DNA of 39,929 nucleotides, from the IMG/VR virus record IMGVR_UViG_3300013104_000046, positions 1 to 39,929 of that record; one strand, given 5' to 3'. The position numbers and the translations under genes were made by a program. Every line of letters starts with the position of its first letter. Position 1 is the first letter of the stretch. Positions 21,101-30,679 of this stretch are shown here, in pieces. Below the pieces are notes generated by a model that did no database searches, was not told the DNA's origin, and saw nothing but the letters and a program-made list of their open reading frames with translations. This DNA comes from a virus.

Positions 21101-22730
21101 GGATCGGTTTGAGCCGGGCCTGAATCCGCTTGACCTCGGCGAGCATCGCAATCGGATCGCTCGTCTTCATCGGGTGCCGCTGCAAGAAGCTGGCGACATC
21201 GGCGTCGCGGATCTTGAGGTCGATCTTCTTGCCGCGTTTCCCACGCGCGGCGCCCTTGCGAACGACCTCTGAGCGAGTTGCGCCGCGGGCCGCCTCGAGC
21301 ATCGGCTGCTGGCGGTCATGGAGCTCGGCACGAAGGCGCGTCCGTCCCTTGGCCGCGATGCTGGCGGCCTCTTTGCGCTGGCCGGTGCCCTCGAGCACTC
21401 GCGGGGCCTTGCCGCCCCGGTAGCCGTGCTGCTTGCCGTGGCGCTCGCGCGTGCGCTCGGCGACCCGGCGCACGGCCTCGGTGATCCGGCCCTTGCTCAG
21501 CTTCTCGCCGACCGCCTTGGAGCCGAGCCCGAGCATGATCGGCAGCATCAGGCCGAGGTTGTCTTCGACTTCCTTCTGCACCATCTTCGAGTCCGAGGCG
21601 GTGACGACCTTGGCGACCTGCTTGGCGAAGGCAAGCTGTTCGGCGGGGATGTGACTGACCGGCGCGAGGATCTCCTTGCCCGAGTAGCCGGCCGCACCGG
21701 GGACGCCGACGTCGTGCGCGGCCGTTGACGCCGCCCTGCCCGCGGTGATCCCGACGTCGGCGGCCATCGCCACCGGCACCGTGACGAGGCCGGGAAGGGC
21801 GCGAGCGGTCGTTTTCAGCGTCTTCTTCGGGTTCTCGACGAGGGCCTGCTCGTGGCCGCGAACGACGGGAAGTGCTTGGCCGCCAGCCACCTTGCCGAGC
21901 TTGGCGCCGGGGAGCGACACCTGGGCGAAGCGCGACTCGGCCGCTTTGGACGCCTCCTTGCGTACCGCCTCCTTACCCACGGCGCGGCGAGCGACGTTGC
22001 CGGCGAGACGCCCGGCGGCTTTCACCCCCGAGCCCGACTTGAGCGCCTTCGCAGCCGTCGCCTCGATCTTGCCGGCGGCGGCCTCTCCGATGTCCTTGGC
22101 GACCTGTTTGCCGCCGACCTCGAGCGCGCGCTTGCCGAGGGCGCCGACGAAACCCCCGCCGGGAGCGAGGACGGTGATCGCCGTGGTCAGGTCTTCGGGT
22201 TCGCCGAGACCGCGAGAGGAACCGTGACCGCCAGCCCGCGCCGCTCGAATAGCTTTGCGGTAGGCCCGCGGAGCGACCCCCTTGAGCTCCTCTTTGGGGA
22301 AGTTCGCTTTGACCGCAGTGCCTTCCGCCGTCCGTCTGCTGGCCTTGGCGAGGGCTTCCGCGGCGAGGGCATGGCGAAGCCTCCGCGCAGCCTCGCGGAG
22401 TTTCGGATCAGGCTCGTTGGCGAGCTTCTTTTCAGCCCGCTGCAGCGCCTCTACGGGGCGTGAAGAGGGGGTCGTCTTCTTCTCGACCGGCCTGCCGGCA
22501 CGTGCAGCGTCACTCTTCGCCTTGGCCGCTTCTGCGCGGTCTTTGCGTGCAAGCCGCCGCACTCGTTGCGCGGTACGACCTTTCCCGCGCGAGAGACCCC
22601 GAGTTTCGGCCGGGGTGGCTTTCGAGCGGATCGACTTGTTCCCCGACTCGGCCCGGTAGGGACCCATCGGGGGGACGCCCCCAACCTTCCCGCGGCCGCG
22701 TTTCTTCTTCGTGCGGGCAGGCATCGTCAC
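18126..22730 (-). CDS. Giant internal-virion-like protein (1534 residues)
   Basis: The GTG start overlaps the upstream stop (GTGA); ATG 22722-22724 is two codons inside. The N-terminus is very basic (PARTKKKRGRGKVGG). Residues about 30-500 are Ala/Lys/Arg-rich helices with hydrophobic patches, residues about 600-850 are charged coiled coil, and about 1010-1310 form a more globular part with aromatic segments (AQAMIFYPFVRMSLRWTFYA). The end carries three NPWSS motifs at 1504, 1515 and 1529. In short-tailed phages giant proteins after the tail genes are carried in the capsid and ejected into the cell to build a DNA channel, and that is the best guess. I see no transglycosylase or polymerase motif. 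Confidence 0.6.
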   Translation of the reverse strand: MTMPARTKKKRGRGKVGGVPPMGPYRAESGNKSIRSKATPAETRGLSRGKGRTAQRVRRLARKDRAEAAKAKSDAARAGRPVEKKTTPSSRPVEALQRAEKKLANEPDPKLREAARRLRHALAAEALAKASRRTAEGTAVKANFPKEELKGVAPRAYRKAIRAARAGGHGSSRGLGEPEDLTTAITVLAPGGGFVGALGKRALEVGGKQVAKDIGEAAAGKIEATAAKALKSGSGVKAAGRLAGNVARRAVGKEAVRKEASKAAESRFAQVSLPGAKLGKVAGGQALPVVRGHEQALVENPKKTLKTTARALPGLVTVPVAMAADVGITAGRAASTAAHDVGVPGAAGYSGKEILAPVSHIPAEQLAFAKQVAKVVTASDSKMVQKEVEDNLGLMLPIMLGLGSKAVGEKLSKGRITEAVRRVAERTRERHGKQHGYRGGKAPRVLEGTGQRKEAASIAAKGRTRLRAELHDRQQPMLEAARGATRSEVVRKGAARGKRGKKIDLKIRDADVASFLQRHPMKTSDPIAMLAEVKRIQARLKPIPDGMVVSPDKLYTRDVIEHIVKHPDVLANPAVLKIVSEYRKQGRHARQDRALAPEHSERARFLSAATTRDIPFPEEMHPRSVRDIVRAQPTRGRLSKDVLRREARRDRSRARALKKKAATAERKAAIMRRELETREKLNKSNLDLPPGKWQKRELAAVRAMERRGLIPKELQPVGGKLTLVTPREGNAVRSAKPLPTLHDRLRGRIDKLDTRAATLREKAAQAEAMAVAKHKASREVDMTLTPEFAEAVKQRLRAEGIPESAFPEYQHAGPGREHGAPVYGSSGSKLTQFPGRSKRRKGTAEEFGMVEEGLRPMIRESIARPIARRESYKAAREVIERNEFAPGGKREWNARDADELFRGPDPVLSSQQWMKVPRQFYKRIYDVLEGKGKGKGISAQDFELVGQLDALRQGKGPAGSHYKIVRKAAMDELVSQLSNTLVAPKVAKVNRATSYLILGTSPAWAAMQVVAEYGQAAVAQPRLLNPAFVKKAIASYKAMKPDKRQAFDSWVGVTTRTIEKAEDLKLDLKAGDMDAAAKAYGALEATPYGRFLRGIPTSIARIDQWKGGRIRALTTLAKIDKDLNGRTNYFLRGIGGLHREMGTALKEMKGKSLTQQAEWVSEHPKWSRRYQSYLDDVMGNWSALTKNERVAAQAMIFYPFVRMSLRWTFYAFPKRHPIKAAMLYGLGQQNAQEVHKLLGGDPSYFTQWAMVPVDLGGEKKFIDLSRIAPGSNALVEALGGSSEGPKGIAAAKLAQPALAALGTAIYGVSPLSGKQEGGSGWNALGQLLSLSPLARVAGEASLPAGRKRGEGIGQLPIVGSFSTERQEALDKLSGKLRGYGSAERYARTLIAPPYPKDVGKEHDSALLGRVLKAFSKNSSSARDDLSATYATRMKNAVEEGKRHTLPALKKERDGRLASMEAEYDEANRVLDKLFTKYKIPHAKEDRLFLQFYGEGKYGTGDSSNPWSSTFGGGSNPWSSGGSSGGGESNPWSSK

Positions 22731-23875
22731 CTACCGGCCTGCTGAGCCGCCTTGCGCCCCTTCTTCGTCGGCGCGTAGGGCACGGGTGGCATCGACTGCA
22801 GCTTGCGCAGCTTGGCGACGGCGCGGGCTGCCTCGGCGCCGTAGCTCGATCCGAGTTTTTCAATCAGCGCCGCTTCAAACTGCGCCCACTGCTTCGCGTT
22901 CTTGGGGACCTTGATCCCGAGCAACGCCTTGGCCGCCGACATCGCGTCAGCCTTGTGTTCGCCTCGAGCCCGCCTTTCGGAAGTCGAAAGGCCACCCTTG
23001 CTCTCGTGGCGGTAGTGGCGCGCGGTGGTCCGCTGGGAGCGAGCGGCGGTCTGCGCGTTCTTGCGCGAGATCCCAACCCGTTCCTGGGCCTGGCGATTGG
23101 AGATCGAGTCCTGCCGGGCTTCGTGGGCGGCTTTGATCCGGGCGAGCGCCTGCTCGGCCGCCGCCGTCTGTTCGGCCGTCCGGGCTTCGCGCCCGGCGAG
23201 CCCCAGCTTCTTGAGTTCGGTCGCGTAATCGCGGCCGGCTTCGCTGAGCTTCTCCATCGCGACGACGCGGGCGGCACCCTTTTCTTTGCGCATCCTGCCC
23301 ACGTCAGAGAGGAGCTTGTCGCGGCGGTTGGCCTCTTCCTTGCGCGCCTCGATCCCCCGCATCTGGGCCGACGTGCGCCTGCCGCCGAGGCTGGCGAGGT
23401 AGTTCGCCTCCGTCTGGGCTACCGGAGCGTTGAGGGCGACGCGAGAGCGTTCCGCCGCCGCCCCGGCTTGGGCGATCTTCGTGAGCCCGGCCGTGTCGGT
23501 CGGACCGCCTACGGTCCTGGCGAATTCTTCGTCTTGCTTGGAGAGTTCACTCCGCTCGCCCTTGCCGCGTTGGGCGGCTTCGGCGAGCTGCTTGGAAGTT
23601 GCGTCCTGGGCGGTTTCAAAGGCCCTCTGTCCGGCCTCCTGGCTCTGCGCGTAATCCTGGGAGAGCTGGTCGTACCAGCTCCCGATGTCCTTTTCGCGCT
23701 TGCGTGAGCCTCTCGCCTGTTGGCGCCCTTCCTCGATGCCGGGGTTGAATTCCAGCCCAGCCTCGGTGTTCGCCGTTTTCGCTGCCTGCGACCCGGCGCC
23801 GGGGGAACCGCTGCCGACGCGACCCCGGCCTCGTCCCCGGCCGCGACCGTGTGCACCCATTCGTCCTCTAGCCAC
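22727..23875 (-). CDS. Arg/Gly-tagged helical virion protein candidate (382 residues)
   Basis: GTG 23873-23875 shares a base with the upstream TAG and has AAGGGGG 7 bases before it; ATG 23858-23860 is an alternative. The N-terminus is MARGRMGAHGRGRGRGRGRV. The rest is long charged helix with many Ala, Glu and Gln (QAFETAQDATSKQLAEAAQR), as in internal virion proteins of short-tailed phages. It lies between the other RGRG-tagged genes and is probably ejected with them or lines the portal. Confidence 0.6.
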   Translation of the reverse strand: MARGRMGAHGRGRGRGRGRVGSGSPGAGSQAAKTANTEAGLEFNPGIEEGRQQARGSRKREKDIGSWYDQLSQDYAQSQEAGQRAFETAQDATSKQLAEAAQRGKGERSELSKQDEEFARTVGGPTDTAGLTKIAQAGAAAERSRVALNAPVAQTEANYLASLGGRRTSAQMRGIEARKEEANRRDKLLSDVGRMRKEKGAARVVAMEKLSEAGRDYATELKKLGLAGREARTAEQTAAAEQALARIKAAHEARQDSISNRQAQERVGISRKNAQTAARSQRTTARHYRHESKGGLSTSERRARGEHKADAMSAAKALLGIKVPKNAKQWAQFEAALIEKLGSSYGAEAARAVAKLRKLQSMPPVPYAPTKKGRKAAQQAGR

Positions 23876-24483
23876 TACAACCGCCCCCTTCTGCGCCCAC
23901 GGCGCCTACTGCGGCCACGCACCCCGCGTCCCGCTCCGGGAACCGCGAGAGGCTGTGGTTCGGAAGCGACCGCTCGGTTGAGCGCGCCTTCTTTTATGCC
24001 GCCAAGGCCAAGCTGTTCGTCTCGCTGGATGCGGCCGACGCCCGTGTTGTAGGCGGCCTGGTCGCGTGCGAGGCTGTCTTGGAGCTGCTGGTAGCCGATG
24101 TCGTACTGGCGCTGCGTGCCGCGCTGTGCGTTGACGGTCGACCCGGCGTAGAGCTGATTGCCGACAGTGGACATGATCCCTCGCCGGGTCGCTTCGCGCC
24201 GGTCTTTCAGGAGCGCAGCTTGGCTGTAGGGAGTGTCCGCCCCGGCACCGAAGCCGAGTTCTTCCTGGGAGCGCTGATAGTCGCTCGCCAGTTGGGTTCG
24301 GGTGTCGCCGGCTTCGTTGCCGAGTTCGGCGTTTTCCCGTTCGGCCTGGGAGTCCCAGGGCATCGGCGCGGGCGCGCCAAGACCACGACCGCCACCGCGA
24401 CCTCGACCGGCACCGCCTCGTTTACGAGGCTGCTGCTGTTGCTGCTGGCCCTGGGGGAGCCTGCCACGTCCGCGCCCGCGCAT
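23875..24483 (-). CDS. Arg/Gly-tagged virion protein candidate (202 residues)
   Basis: ATG starts directly after the stop of the previous gene. The N-terminus has two RGRG blocks (MRGRGRGRLPQG and GAGRGRGGGRG) with a six-Gln run between them. The middle is helical and polar (ERENAELGNEAGDTRTQLAS, then RQYDIGYQQLQDSLARDQAA) and the end is again Arg/Gly-rich (GRSRRRGRRRGRL). Two basic ends suggest DNA binding in the capsid. No family is recognised. Confidence 0.6.
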   Translation of the reverse strand: MRGRGRGRLPQGQQQQQQPRKRGGAGRGRGGGRGLGAPAPMPWDSQAERENAELGNEAGDTRTQLASDYQRSQEELGFGAGADTPYSQAALLKDRREATRRGIMSTVGNQLYAGSTVNAQRGTQRQYDIGYQQLQDSLARDQAAYNTGVGRIQRDEQLGLGGIKEGALNRAVASEPQPLAVPGAGRGVRGRSRRRGRRRGRL

Positions 24484-24951
24484 CTATTCCCCCCCTCCCC
24501 CTTCACCCGCGTTCTTTTTCCGGGCGGCCTCGAGCATCTTCGAGCGCCGTTCCATGAGTTTTTTGTTGAGCGCGGCGAGGCGAGCGCTGTCAGGGTTCTT
24601 GGCGAGCGCCGAACGGGTCCGCTGCGCGTAGCCGCGATCGCCATAGACCTTCGTGCGCCAGTCTTTGCCGAAGGCTTTTTGGAGCGTCTGACGCTGCTGC
24701 ATCGTCTTCTGCGCCTGCTCCTGCGTGATCGCCCCCGCCTGCACCCGACGCTCGAGCTGGGCACCTCCGGGACCGGGCATCGCCTGGCCGCTGAGCCCGG
24801 CGTTGCCGCCACGCGGCGCGCCCTGGCCGGCACGCATCCCCGGCGGCGTCTGACCCTGCCTGGGCAGGTTGCCGCCCGGCAGGCGTTCGACTCCACCGCG
24901 ACCGCGGCCTCGCTTGCGACCTACCCTCGTGTTGCCTTGCATCTGTGCCAT
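24484..24951 (-). CDS. Arg/Gly-tagged small virion protein candidate (155 residues)
   Basis: ATG 24949-24951 has AAAGGAG 7 bases upstream. Residues 9-19 read RVGRKRGRGRG, followed by a Gly/Pro/Gln-rich linker and a C-terminal helical domain with short motifs (QAGAITQEQAQKTMQQRQTL, FGKDWRTKVYG). A helical hairpin with a flexible basic arm is typical of internal or minor virion proteins. Its gene follows the fibre gene after a 27-base gap. Confidence 0.6.
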   Translation of the reverse strand: MAQMQGNTRVGRKRGRGRGGVERLPGGNLPRQGQTPPGMRAGQGAPRGGNAGLSGQAMPGPGGAQLERRVQAGAITQEQAQKTMQQRQTLQKAFGKDWRTKVYGDRGYAQRTRSALAKNPDSARLAALNKKLMERRSKMLEAARKKNAGEGGGGE

Positions 24952-24978
24952 CGGTGTCTCCTTTGGTTGAGTGCCGCG

Positions 24979-27900
24979 TCAGCTAACTCGGATGATCCAG
25001 TTGGTCACTCCGAAAGATCCGCCGGAGGATCCCGTAGCGCCGGTCCCCCCGGCGCCGGTGTTGCCTTCGACTTTGTGAGTGTGGTTGCGGTCGGCAGGTT
25101 CGTTGAAGCCACCGGTGCCGTTTTGGACTACGACGTTGGCCGAGTTCACGCCGCTCGTGATCGACACAGGGTGCGTATGGCTCGGGCCGGTGTGAGTGTG
25201 GTTCGGGGTCCGGGAGCCGACCGCCAGGCCGTCGCTGTCGCTGAGAGAGTTGACATCGGCGTGGGTTCCCGCACCGACGAGGGGGCGACCGCGCCGGTCG
25301 GGCAAGTTGAAGGTGGTCGAGCCATCCCCCACCCCGAAGGGAGCGACGACGAGCCCGCCTTTTTCCCCGGACGATTCCGCCGTCTGACTCATCGTGATTT
25401 CGTTGATCGAGTTGACCGTTTCGATCGTGGTCCCCGCTTTGATCCCGGTGCCGCTGATCGGCATCCCCGCCACCATGCCGGCGGTGGTCGGGATCGCTTT
25501 CAGAGCTTTGGAGCCGCTCGTCCGGGTGGCAGTCGTCGATATGCACAACCGTTCAAAGAGCGTTTTGAAGGTCGTCCTTGAGACAGCCGTACCGTCGCAG
25601 GTTTTGTATTCCTGCCCTTCGACTACCGGGAGGTTGATACCGGGCCACGACTTCTCCTCACCGATCAAACTGCCTTCGAGACCTTTTTCGCCTTTTTCAC
25701 CCGTCGCGCCTTTTTCTCCGGTGGCACCTTTTTCGCCTTGATCGCCCTTGTCGCCGGTCCGGTAGAACTCAACGCTGATCGGATCTTCGTTGGCGAAGAC
25801 CCCGGCAGAGGAGAGGAGTTCGACCGGCAACGTGTCCCAGGCGCCTTTGTCTACGAGAGCGCCAGTCACCTTGTAGATCGCGAAGGTAGCCGGGGTGCCA
25901 ACCTTGCGAATCACGATGGTGCCCCGCGCGCCCGAGGTAGTCGAGTCGTCCCAAGCGGCCAGGAAGGCAGAGATCCCCCCGGCGTCGGCATCGGTCTCGG
26001 AGATCCGCAGGCTCGTCTTGCCGGCATTGAATTTGAGACCACCCGCCGCCGGTTCGGTTTCTTCGGTGTTGGTCAGGTAGCGATAGCGCAACGAGGCCCA
26101 GCGCCCTTCGGCCCCCGTCGACCCGGTTTCGCCTTTGTCCCCTTTTTCACCTTTGGCGCCAGTTTCTCCGGTGGCACCTTTTTCGCCTTGATCGCCCTTG
26201 TCCCCCTTCGGACGAAACTCAACCTTCACCACGTCGTTATTGGCAAAGGCACCGTTGCTGGCGACGAGAGCGACGGTGAAGGTGTCCCAGGTGCCTTTAT
26301 CGGTCAGCGACCCCGAGAGGGAGAAGACTGCAAAGGTGGCGGGGTCAGAGTCCTTCCGTATCGTCAGGTGGCCGCGAATGGTCGAAGTCGGGTCGTCCCA
26401 GGTGGCAATGTAGGCGGCGAGTGCGTTGCCGTCGCCGTCCGTCTCGCTAATGCGCAGCGAAGTCACGCCAGCGTTGAACTTCAATTTGCCCGAGCCGGGG
26501 TCCGTTTCTTCGGTGTTCGTCAGGTAGGTGTACTTGAGCCCGGCGTTGCGACCAGCTGCCCCAGCTGCGCCTTCTGCGCCTTTTTCCCCCGTTTCGCCTT
26601 TCGGTCCTTCTGGCCCCGTCGCACCTTTAGGCCCTTCGGGACCCGTGGCTCCGGTCGCACCTTTTTCCCCTTTTTCCCCGGTGGCTCCTTTTGGACCTTC
26701 GGGACCGGTAGCGCCGGTTTCTCCCGTCGCACCTTTAGGGCCTTCTTTCCCTTCTGGGCCGGTGGCTCCGGGTTCACCTTTAGGCCCAGCCGGACCTTCG
26801 GGTCCTTCTGCCCCCGTTTCGCCCTGGGGACCTTCGGCTCCCGTTTCACCTTTCGGACCCGCGGGACCTTCCGGCCCCGTCGCCCCTTTTTCACCCTGGG
26901 CTCCGGTTTCGCCGGTGGGGCCTTCTGGTCCTGCTGGCCCTTCGGCGCCGGTTTCGCCTTTCGCTCCGGGGGGACCTGCTGGGCCGGCTTCCCCCGCGTC
27001 TCCCGTACGGAAGAATTCGAGGGTGCAGGGATCGTTGTTGGCGAGCCCGTTGCTCGCCAAGTGGGCGACGGGCAAGCTGTCCCAACCGCCTTCGTCGCTG
27101 AGCGCGCCCGAGACCTCGAAGATCGCGTAGGCGGTCGGGGCGGCGATCTTGCGGAAGACGAGCACACCCCTGGCGGTGCTGGTCGAATCGTCGATCGCGG
27201 CCAGGAACGCCGCGATCGCGTTGGCATCGCCGTCCGTCTCGGAGATCCGCAGGAGAGTCGCTTCGGCGAGGGTCGCTTTGTTGAGCTTGAACTTGCCGGC
27301 GCCGGGGTCGCTCGCTTCGACGTTGGTGGAGTAGGTGTACTTCAACCCGGCGCTGCGGCCTTCCGGGCCGGTGGGACCGGGTTCTCCGGTCCCACCTTTT
27401 TCTCCGGTCGCACCTTTTTCGCCAGTAGCGCCTTTTTCCCCCGTTGCGCCTTTTTCGCCTTTTTCCCCTTTGAGCGAGACACCGCTCCCCCAACCGCTTT
27501 CTTCGGTCTTCGGACCGTAGAGCGTGTCGGTTTCCGTGTCGATGTAGAAGTCGCCGATGCCGCCCAGGGTCGATTCCGGTTTCCCTTTGCCGTGCAGGAT
27601 CGTGTTGAACGAAAAGCCGCCGCCGCTACCGCCCGTCCCGACGATCGACGCTCGCCAGTGGATGAAGCCTTTCGACGTCGTGACGGTGCGGGTGAACTGG
27701 ATCTGGGAGAGCGCCAAGGCGTTCGCTCGAAGGACCGAGGCTTCGGAGCCTTGGAAGAGGGCGAGCACGTGGAGTTCGGACGTGCTTTTGATCGAGAGGC
27801 CGTGGTTGATCGTTTTCGTCGCCACGCCGGCCCCGATTTCCGCGACCCCGAAGGTTTCCTTCCCCTTGTACTGGCCCATCGCTATGTAGACGGTGACTTC

Positions 27901-28491
27901 TTCGCCGTCTTCAAAGAGCAGGGTTTCGGGCGGCGGTTCCCCCGCGCTCGAGGAGTGCAGGGGTTCGATGCTCAGGTGGACAGCTTCTTTTTCACCTTCG
28001 GACACTTCGCTCGTCACCTTGAAGGAGAGGTAGGAGCCGTTCTCGCCGATCATCATCAAGACCGCCGGGAAGAGGCCGCGCGCGCCCTGGATCATTTCCT
28101 GAAATACCTGCGTGCCGAAGCCCTGGGCGTCAGTCCTACTGATCCGCCATTTGGTCGCTTTGTTGACCAGTTCGGCGCCTTCCTTATCGAACTGCGTCAC
28201 CCCCGGTTCGGAGTCGTAGCCGAAGCCGGTGCGGAAAATGAAGCGGGTCAGCATCGGGGTGGAGGCCGCGGCACCCCCGGCGATGTCCTGGGGCTGTACG
28301 GGGAACCACTGCCGGATCTCGTCGAAGTTGTCCTGCGCAGCGCGGGTGGCCAGGAAGATCTCGCCGAGGATCTTGCGCGTCGCCTCGTCGGGGATCGAGG
28401 CGAGGGCCTCGCGCTCGGGAGTGGTCAGCCTCGGCGGCCCTTGCCGCTGAGGGTTCACCCCGATCTCGGGCTGAGGGAGTGGTTTGGTCAT
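24979..28491 (-). CDS. Collagen-like tail fibre with repeated modules and C-terminal collar domain
   Basis: This protein has 1170 residues; the ATG overlaps the nozzle stop (ATGA). Residues 1-340 form a head-proximal part. Then four Gly-x-y collagen-like blocks (about 345-384, 500-650, 760-797 and 914-937, mostly [10 protein letters not shown] and [11 protein letters not shown]) alternate with three related globular modules of about 113 residues (384-497, 650-760, 797-914), each with the markers [14 protein letters not shown]-like and [11 protein letters not shown]-like. The C-terminus has a phage tail-collar motif ([20 protein letters not shown], about 1055-1075) and a His-rich [12 protein letters not shown] segment. 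It should trimerise and bind the host receptor. Confidence 0.85.
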   Translation of the reverse strand: MTKPLPQPEIGVNPQRQGPPRLTTPEREALASIPDEATRKILGEIFLATRAAQDNFDEIRQWFPVQPQDIAGGAAASTPMLTRFIFRTGFGYDSEPGVTQFDKEGAELVNKATKWRISRTDAQGFGTQVFQEMIQGARGLFPAVLMMIGENGSYLSFKVTSEVSEGEKEAVHLSIEPLHSSSAGEPPPETLLFEDGEEVTVYIAMGQYKGKETFGVAEIGAGVATKTINHGLSIKSTSELHVLALFQGSEASVLRANALALSQIQFTRTVTTSKGFIHWRASIVGTGGSGGGFSFNTILHGKGKPESTLGGIGDFYIDTETDTLYGPKTEESGWGSGVSLKGEKGEKGATGEKGATGEKGATGEKGGTGEPGPTGPEGRSAGLKYTYSTNVEASDPGAGKFKLNKATLAEATLLRISETDGDANAIAAFLAAIDDSTSTARGVLVFRKIAAPTAYAIFEVSGALSDEGGWDSLPVAHLASNGLANNDPCTLEFFRTGDAGEAGPAGPPGAKGETGAEGPAGPEGPTGETGAQGEKGATGPEGPAGPKGETGAEGPQGETGAEGPEGPAGPKGEPGATGPEGKEGPKGATGETGATGPEGPKGATGEKGEKGATGATGPEGPKGATGPEGPKGETGEKGAEGAAGAAGRNAGLKYTYLTNTEETDPGSGKLKFNAGVTSLRISETDGDGNALAAYIATWDDPTSTIRGHLTIRKDSDPATFAVFSLSGSLTDKGTWDTFTVALVASNGAFANNDVVKVEFRPKGDKGDQGEKGATGETGAKGEKGDKGETGSTGAEGRWASLRYRYLTNTEETEPAAGGLKFNAGKTSLRISETDADAGGISAFLAAWDDSTTSGARGTIVIRKVGTPATFAIYKVTGALVDKGAWDTLPVELLSSAGVFANEDPISVEFYRTGDKGDQGEKGATGEKGATGEKGEKGLEGSLIGEEKSWPGINLPVVEGQEYKTCDGTAVSRTTFKTLFERLCISTTATRTSGSKALKAIPTTAGMVAGMPISGTGIKAGTTIETVNSINEITMSQTAESSGEKGGLVVAPFGVGDGSTTFNLPDRRGRPLVGAGTHADVNSLSDSDGLAVGSRTPNHTHTGPSHTHPVSITSGVNSANVVVQNGTGGFNEPADRNHTHKVEGNTGAGGTGATGSSGGSFGVTNWIIRVS

Positions 28492-30059
28492 TGCTTCTGC
28501 GTAGCCGGGACACGGGTCTCGCGCAGGTAGCGGCTGAGGCGCTGCACTGACCACGGCGCCGCGCCAGAGAGGCGGTGGCTGAAAAGGGTCGCCGTCTGCC
28601 CCTTCTGTTTTTGCTGCTGGGCGATCGCCGCGCCTTCCCCGAGTTTGAAGGTGGTCCCGTCGCCGAGTGGTCCGAAGTCCTCAGCGACCTTGACTTCCAC
28701 TTCGCCCGAGCCCCAGACCTTCGTGTTGGTCAGCGTCTTTTCGTCGACATCGGCGAGGTCGTAAGCGCCCGACTGCCAGCGGGGGTCCATTTCGACGGTC
28801 GGGTCCTCGTCTTTGTCGGGCGTGTAGAGGTAGATCTTCTCTTCCCCTTCGGCCGCAGACAGGTACATGCGCGGCACGTTGTCGAAGAGCGCGACCTGTT
28901 CGACCCAGGGGGTGATGTTGTTGGCGGCGGCGCTCCACACCATCCAGCGCATCGTCTCCAGGTCGAGCTTGAGCAATCGCCCCGGCATCAACACATAGAG
29001 CGAGTCGCCTAAGAACTCGATCTGCCAGGCGTAGCGCCAGCGGGCGGTTTCTGCGGGCAGCGTTTCCTCTGCCGGGCCGTTGAGAGCGCGTGATTCGCCC
29101 AGCGGCCTGAGCGCGCTTGAGAGGCAGGTCGGTTCGCCTCCGGTCGTCACGAAGACCCCGTCGTTCGTGACGAAGTAGACACCCTCGCGGCCGGCGGCGA
29201 CCCTCTGCACCTTCTTGGAGTTGGCGATCCCTCGGTGGGAGAGCATCCGGGTCCCAAGGTCGACCTCTTTGAAGTTGAAGATCGGGTTCCCTTCGCCATC
29301 GGCGGACACCCCCCAGAAGACGAAGAGGCAGGTCTCCTTGAATACGAAGACTTGGTTGTTCCAAACGCAGCAACCGGTTATGTCCTCGTCTTCCCCCGGC
29401 CCCAGGGCGACATAGGAAGTCGACGAGAAGGACTCCGGCTGCCCCGGCTCAGAGAACCAGACGTGCGAGGGGCTCGACAGCGCCCCGCCGGGCCCGCCTT
29501 CTTCTGCTTCGGGAGCGGTGCCCGCCACGACGAGCCGGTTTCCCTGCCCTTTCCAATTCGCCAGGTACCAACCCTTGGGCATCGCTTTCCCCGCCACGCC
29601 GTCGACGGTCGCGGTGGGACTCGAGAATTCACATGCAGCCGGGACGTTCCCGGCGAACTTCTTGATCGATGCCCCGTCAGCGATGTAGGTGACGGGGATG
29701 AAAAACCCTCCGCTCGGGATGCCGAATCTCGTAAAAGAGAGGAGGTCTTCGGAGACCGCGATGCTTTTCCCGGCGATCTCTTTCCCGTCGCTCGCGCTGA
29801 ACGCGACGAGCGTTTTCCCCCGACGGCCGATCAGGATGGCGGTTTCACGACCGCCCGTCGTCGGGCCGAACATGCGGTCGTAGTGACTCGCCCCTGCTCC
29901 GGGGGTGAACGCCTTTGCCCCTTCGCGGGAGCCCAACACGCCTTGGTGCCAATCGACGTCGAGCAGGTCAACTGCCTCGCCGATATCGACCTCGGCCAGG
30001 GGAAGGTCAAGGCGCAAGCCGCCGTGTCGATCGACAGTGGCCCTGGTCGGATCGAGCAT
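28488..30059 (-). CDS. Tail nozzle-like beta-propeller protein
   Basis: This protein has 523 residues. The ATG shares one base with the adaptor stop (TGATG). The sequence is strand-rich throughout, with repeated motifs of a propeller ([57 protein letters not shown]). Proteins of this size and pattern after the adaptor gene form the tail nozzle of short-tailed phages (gp10 of P22 and gp12 of T7 serve the same role). It probably seals the tail and carries the fibre encoded next. Homology is inferred from pattern and position. Confidence 0.7.
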   Translation of the reverse strand: MLDPTRATVDRHGGLRLDLPLAEVDIGEAVDLLDVDWHQGVLGSREGAKAFTPGAGASHYDRMFGPTTGGRETAILIGRRGKTLVAFSASDGKEIAGKSIAVSEDLLSFTRFGIPSGGFFIPVTYIADGASIKKFAGNVPAACEFSSPTATVDGVAGKAMPKGWYLANWKGQGNRLVVAGTAPEAEEGGPGGALSSPSHVWFSEPGQPESFSSTSYVALGPGEDEDITGCCVWNNQVFVFKETCLFVFWGVSADGEGNPIFNFKEVDLGTRMLSHRGIANSKKVQRVAAGREGVYFVTNDGVFVTTGGEPTCLSSALRPLGESRALNGPAEETLPAETARWRYAWQIEFLGDSLYVLMPGRLLKLDLETMRWMVWSAAANNITPWVEQVALFDNVPRMYLSAAEGEEKIYLYTPDKDEDPTVEMDPRWQSGAYDLADVDEKTLTNTKVWGSGEVEVKVAEDFGPLGDGTTFKLGEGAAIAQQQKQKGQTATLFSHRLSGAAPWSVQRLSRYLRETRVPATQKQ

Positions 30060-30679
30060 CAGAGGTAGTCCGCGCTGCCGCCGGTACGAGTGAGCCGGCG
30101 CTCGCCGTCGTAGTTCGGTTTCCGCAGGGCGCGCACCATGCCGTCCAGACGACGTTCGTAGTCCTTGAGCACTTCCGCCGCGGCCTCGAAGTTGTCGGTC
30201 GACTTGTAGACCTTGACCATGACGCCGTCCACGATCAGGTCGTGGTAGGCGGCCGGGATCACCGGCGATTTACCGTCTTCGGTGAGGTCGGCCGGGATCT
30301 TGCGGTACGTGAACTTGAAGGTCGCCGACCCGCTGGCGGGGAAGACCTTGACCGTTTCGTTGTCTTCCGTGTACCAGTATTCGGCGTTGCCTTTCGAGGA
30401 GAGGTCGGGGTCGCCCTGCGTCAGCTGGCCGATCGTCGCGAACCGGAGCTTGTTGTCGTTGGTCGCGTCGATCGCAACCTCCACGTGCCCCAAGTCTTCG
30501 ATTTTCAGAGGCGCCGCGCCTTCTTTGCTGGTCAGCAGGAAGGGCCAGGGTTTGAAGTCGCAGATGTCGCGGATCGCCTGGTTGATCCAACGGTTGATCC
30601 GAGTTTCGCCGCTGGCGTCGCTGAGGATGTTCTGAGCCCCGCGGGCGACCACCTCTTCTCGGAGTTCTTTTAGAGTCAC
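30059..30679 (-). CDS. Head-tail adaptor protein
   Basis: This protein has 206 residues. The GTG overlaps the upstream stop (GTGA). The N-terminal half is helical (LKELREEVVARGAQNILSDA, RINRWINQAIRDICDFKPWP) and then strand-rich (GHVEVAIDATNDNKLRFATI, AEYWYTEDNETVKVF). The motif of a helix ending in RxNRWINxAxRDIC..WPFL occurs in adaptor proteins of short-tailed phages, such as the SU10-type family, which join portal and nozzle. Its place before the nozzle gene supports this. Confidence 0.75.
   Translation of the reverse strand: MTLKELREEVVARGAQNILSDASGETRINRWINQAIRDICDFKPWPFLLTSKEGAAPLKIEDLGHVEVAIDATNDNKLRFATIGQLTQGDPDLSSKGNAEYWYTEDNETVKVFPASGSATFKFTYRKIPADLTEDGKSPVIPAAYHDLIVDGVMVKVYKSTDNFEAAAEVLKDYERRLDGMVRALRKPNYDGERRLTRTGGSADYL

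Noticed and set aside
18126-22730. Tape-measure protein
   Set aside because: It lies after the nozzle and fibre genes, there are no tail-tube or tail-assembly chaperone genes, and the length pattern fits ejected internal proteins better.
25738-28530. A 930-codon rightward frame on the opposite strand of the fibre gene
   Set aside because: GC-rich Gly-x-y coding leaves the antisense frame open; the product is low complexity (Phe/Gly/Arg/Pro) with no ribosome site, while the leftward frame has clear domains.
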